13,749 nucleotides of DNA. Source: GCA-002688135 sp964536565. GTDB taxonomy: Bacteria; Patescibacteriota; Patescibacteriia; Magasanikbacterales; GCA-002688135. The stretch is from positions 1 through 13,749 of the forward strand of contig CAZHXK010000033.1 in NCBI GenBank assembly GCA_964536565.1. The letters are read 5' to 3'. The position numbers were made by a program, and so were the translations under genes. Within the stretch, counting starts at the first letter, position 1, and the number at the start of each line of letters is the position of its first letter. The notes beneath the pieces were generated by a model. It was not told the origin of the DNA and made no database searches. It saw only the letters and a list, made by a program, of their open reading frames with translations. Positions 13,446-13,749 of the stretch are shown one piece after another.

Positions 13446-13733
13446 TTAGTGTCCAAAGAAGTGTAAGAATCGAGATTTTACCTTACCCTTTCGTACTTTT
13501 GCATACAAGTACGACCACGAACTAATTGAAAACATGATCGACCATGCGGGCAGGAGAAATGCGAGCGCTGCCATTACGAGCAACATAATGACGAGTCCGA
13601 ATATGAAGAATGCTGATGCGCCTGTGATTCCAGATACGATGTATAACATGAATACAGGCATCGCTACTATTGCGAGCACAATAGCTCCGAGCGCTGCGAA
13701 GGCGAACTCAGCGATAAACATGACAATCGCCAT
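13446..13733 (-). CDS. Small membrane protein upstream of the pilB-like gene (start uncertain, possibly partial)
   Basis: The 95-residue reading from ATG 13733 is strongly hydrophobic, with two or three helices (about 3-33, 40-63 and perhaps 62-76), ending in a basic tail (AKVRKGKVKSRFLHFFGH) likely in the cytoplasm. The frame stays open to the window edge and no SD is visible before this ATG, so the true start may lie beyond position 13749 and the protein may be longer. It ends 12 nt before the ATPase start and is probably in the same operon. I do not recognise the family; a membrane component of the same machinery is conjecture. Confidence 0.6.
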   Translation of the reverse strand: MAIVMFIAEFAFAALGAIVLAIVAMPVFMLYIVSGITGASAFFIFGLVIMLLVMAALAFLLPAWSIMFSISSWSYLYAKVRKGKVKSRFLHFFGH

Positions 13734-13749
13734 TTCTAATGAAAGAAGG

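Overview
The window looks like a chromosomal segment of a small-genome bacterium, most likely of the Candidate Phyla Radiation (Patescibacteria). This is inferred from recalled family resemblance, not from a search. The evidence is a NeuB-like synthase with a GKNF motif of a type I associate with that group, a membrane-anchored protein with a large exported 'baseplate J-like' C-terminal part, a PilB-type ATPase with long low-complexity tails, and a 1,571-residue helical protein of no recognised family. TGA is used as an ordinary stop codon in several genes, each followed directly by a terminator or another gene. That argues against the lineages that read TGA as glycine. No tRNA, rRNA, CRISPR, insertion sequence, integrase or phage gene was seen.

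Layout. (1) Positions 1-2150, plus strand: the 3' end of an unrecognised gene, then three short independent transcription units: an 81-aa membrane protein, a 154-aa unknown protein with a CPEC motif, and a complete ADP-ribosylglycohydrolase. Each has its own promoter, a short leader and a GC-rich hairpin/U-tract terminator that runs almost directly into the next promoter. (2) Positions 2199-8129, minus strand: the NeuB-like synthase and, upstream of it, the gene for the giant protein. (3) Positions 8222-9804, plus strand, divergent from the giant gene: a translationally coupled HAD phosphatase and a protein with a degenerate Nudix box. (4) Positions 9889-13749, minus strand: a pilus/secretion cluster with a small membrane protein at the window edge, a PilB/GspE-type ATPase, and a membrane-anchored protein whose cytoplasmic part is an extreme Lys-rich then Asp/Glu-rich polyelectrolyte. 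A hairpin at 9845-9866 with an A-tract on one side and a T-tract on the other can end transcription from both converging units.

How the parts may fit together. The ADP-ribosylglycohydrolase should release ADP-ribose from modified targets. A Nudix-type enzyme and a HAD phosphatase are the kinds of enzyme that could process such nucleotides further, but they lie about 6 kb apart and any link is conjecture. The ATPase and the anchored protein plausibly belong to type IV pilus or secretion machinery.

The most interesting non-coding signal is a shared promoter and leader design. Four promoters, and probably a fifth, have TTGAC(A/G), a 17-bp spacer, a weak -10, and then an RWTCATT motif 7-8 nt further on, about where transcripts should begin. 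Two of these promoters also carry a perfect dyad across the -10: a 16-bp palindrome before the 81-aa gene and 7-bp arms before the glycohydrolase gene.
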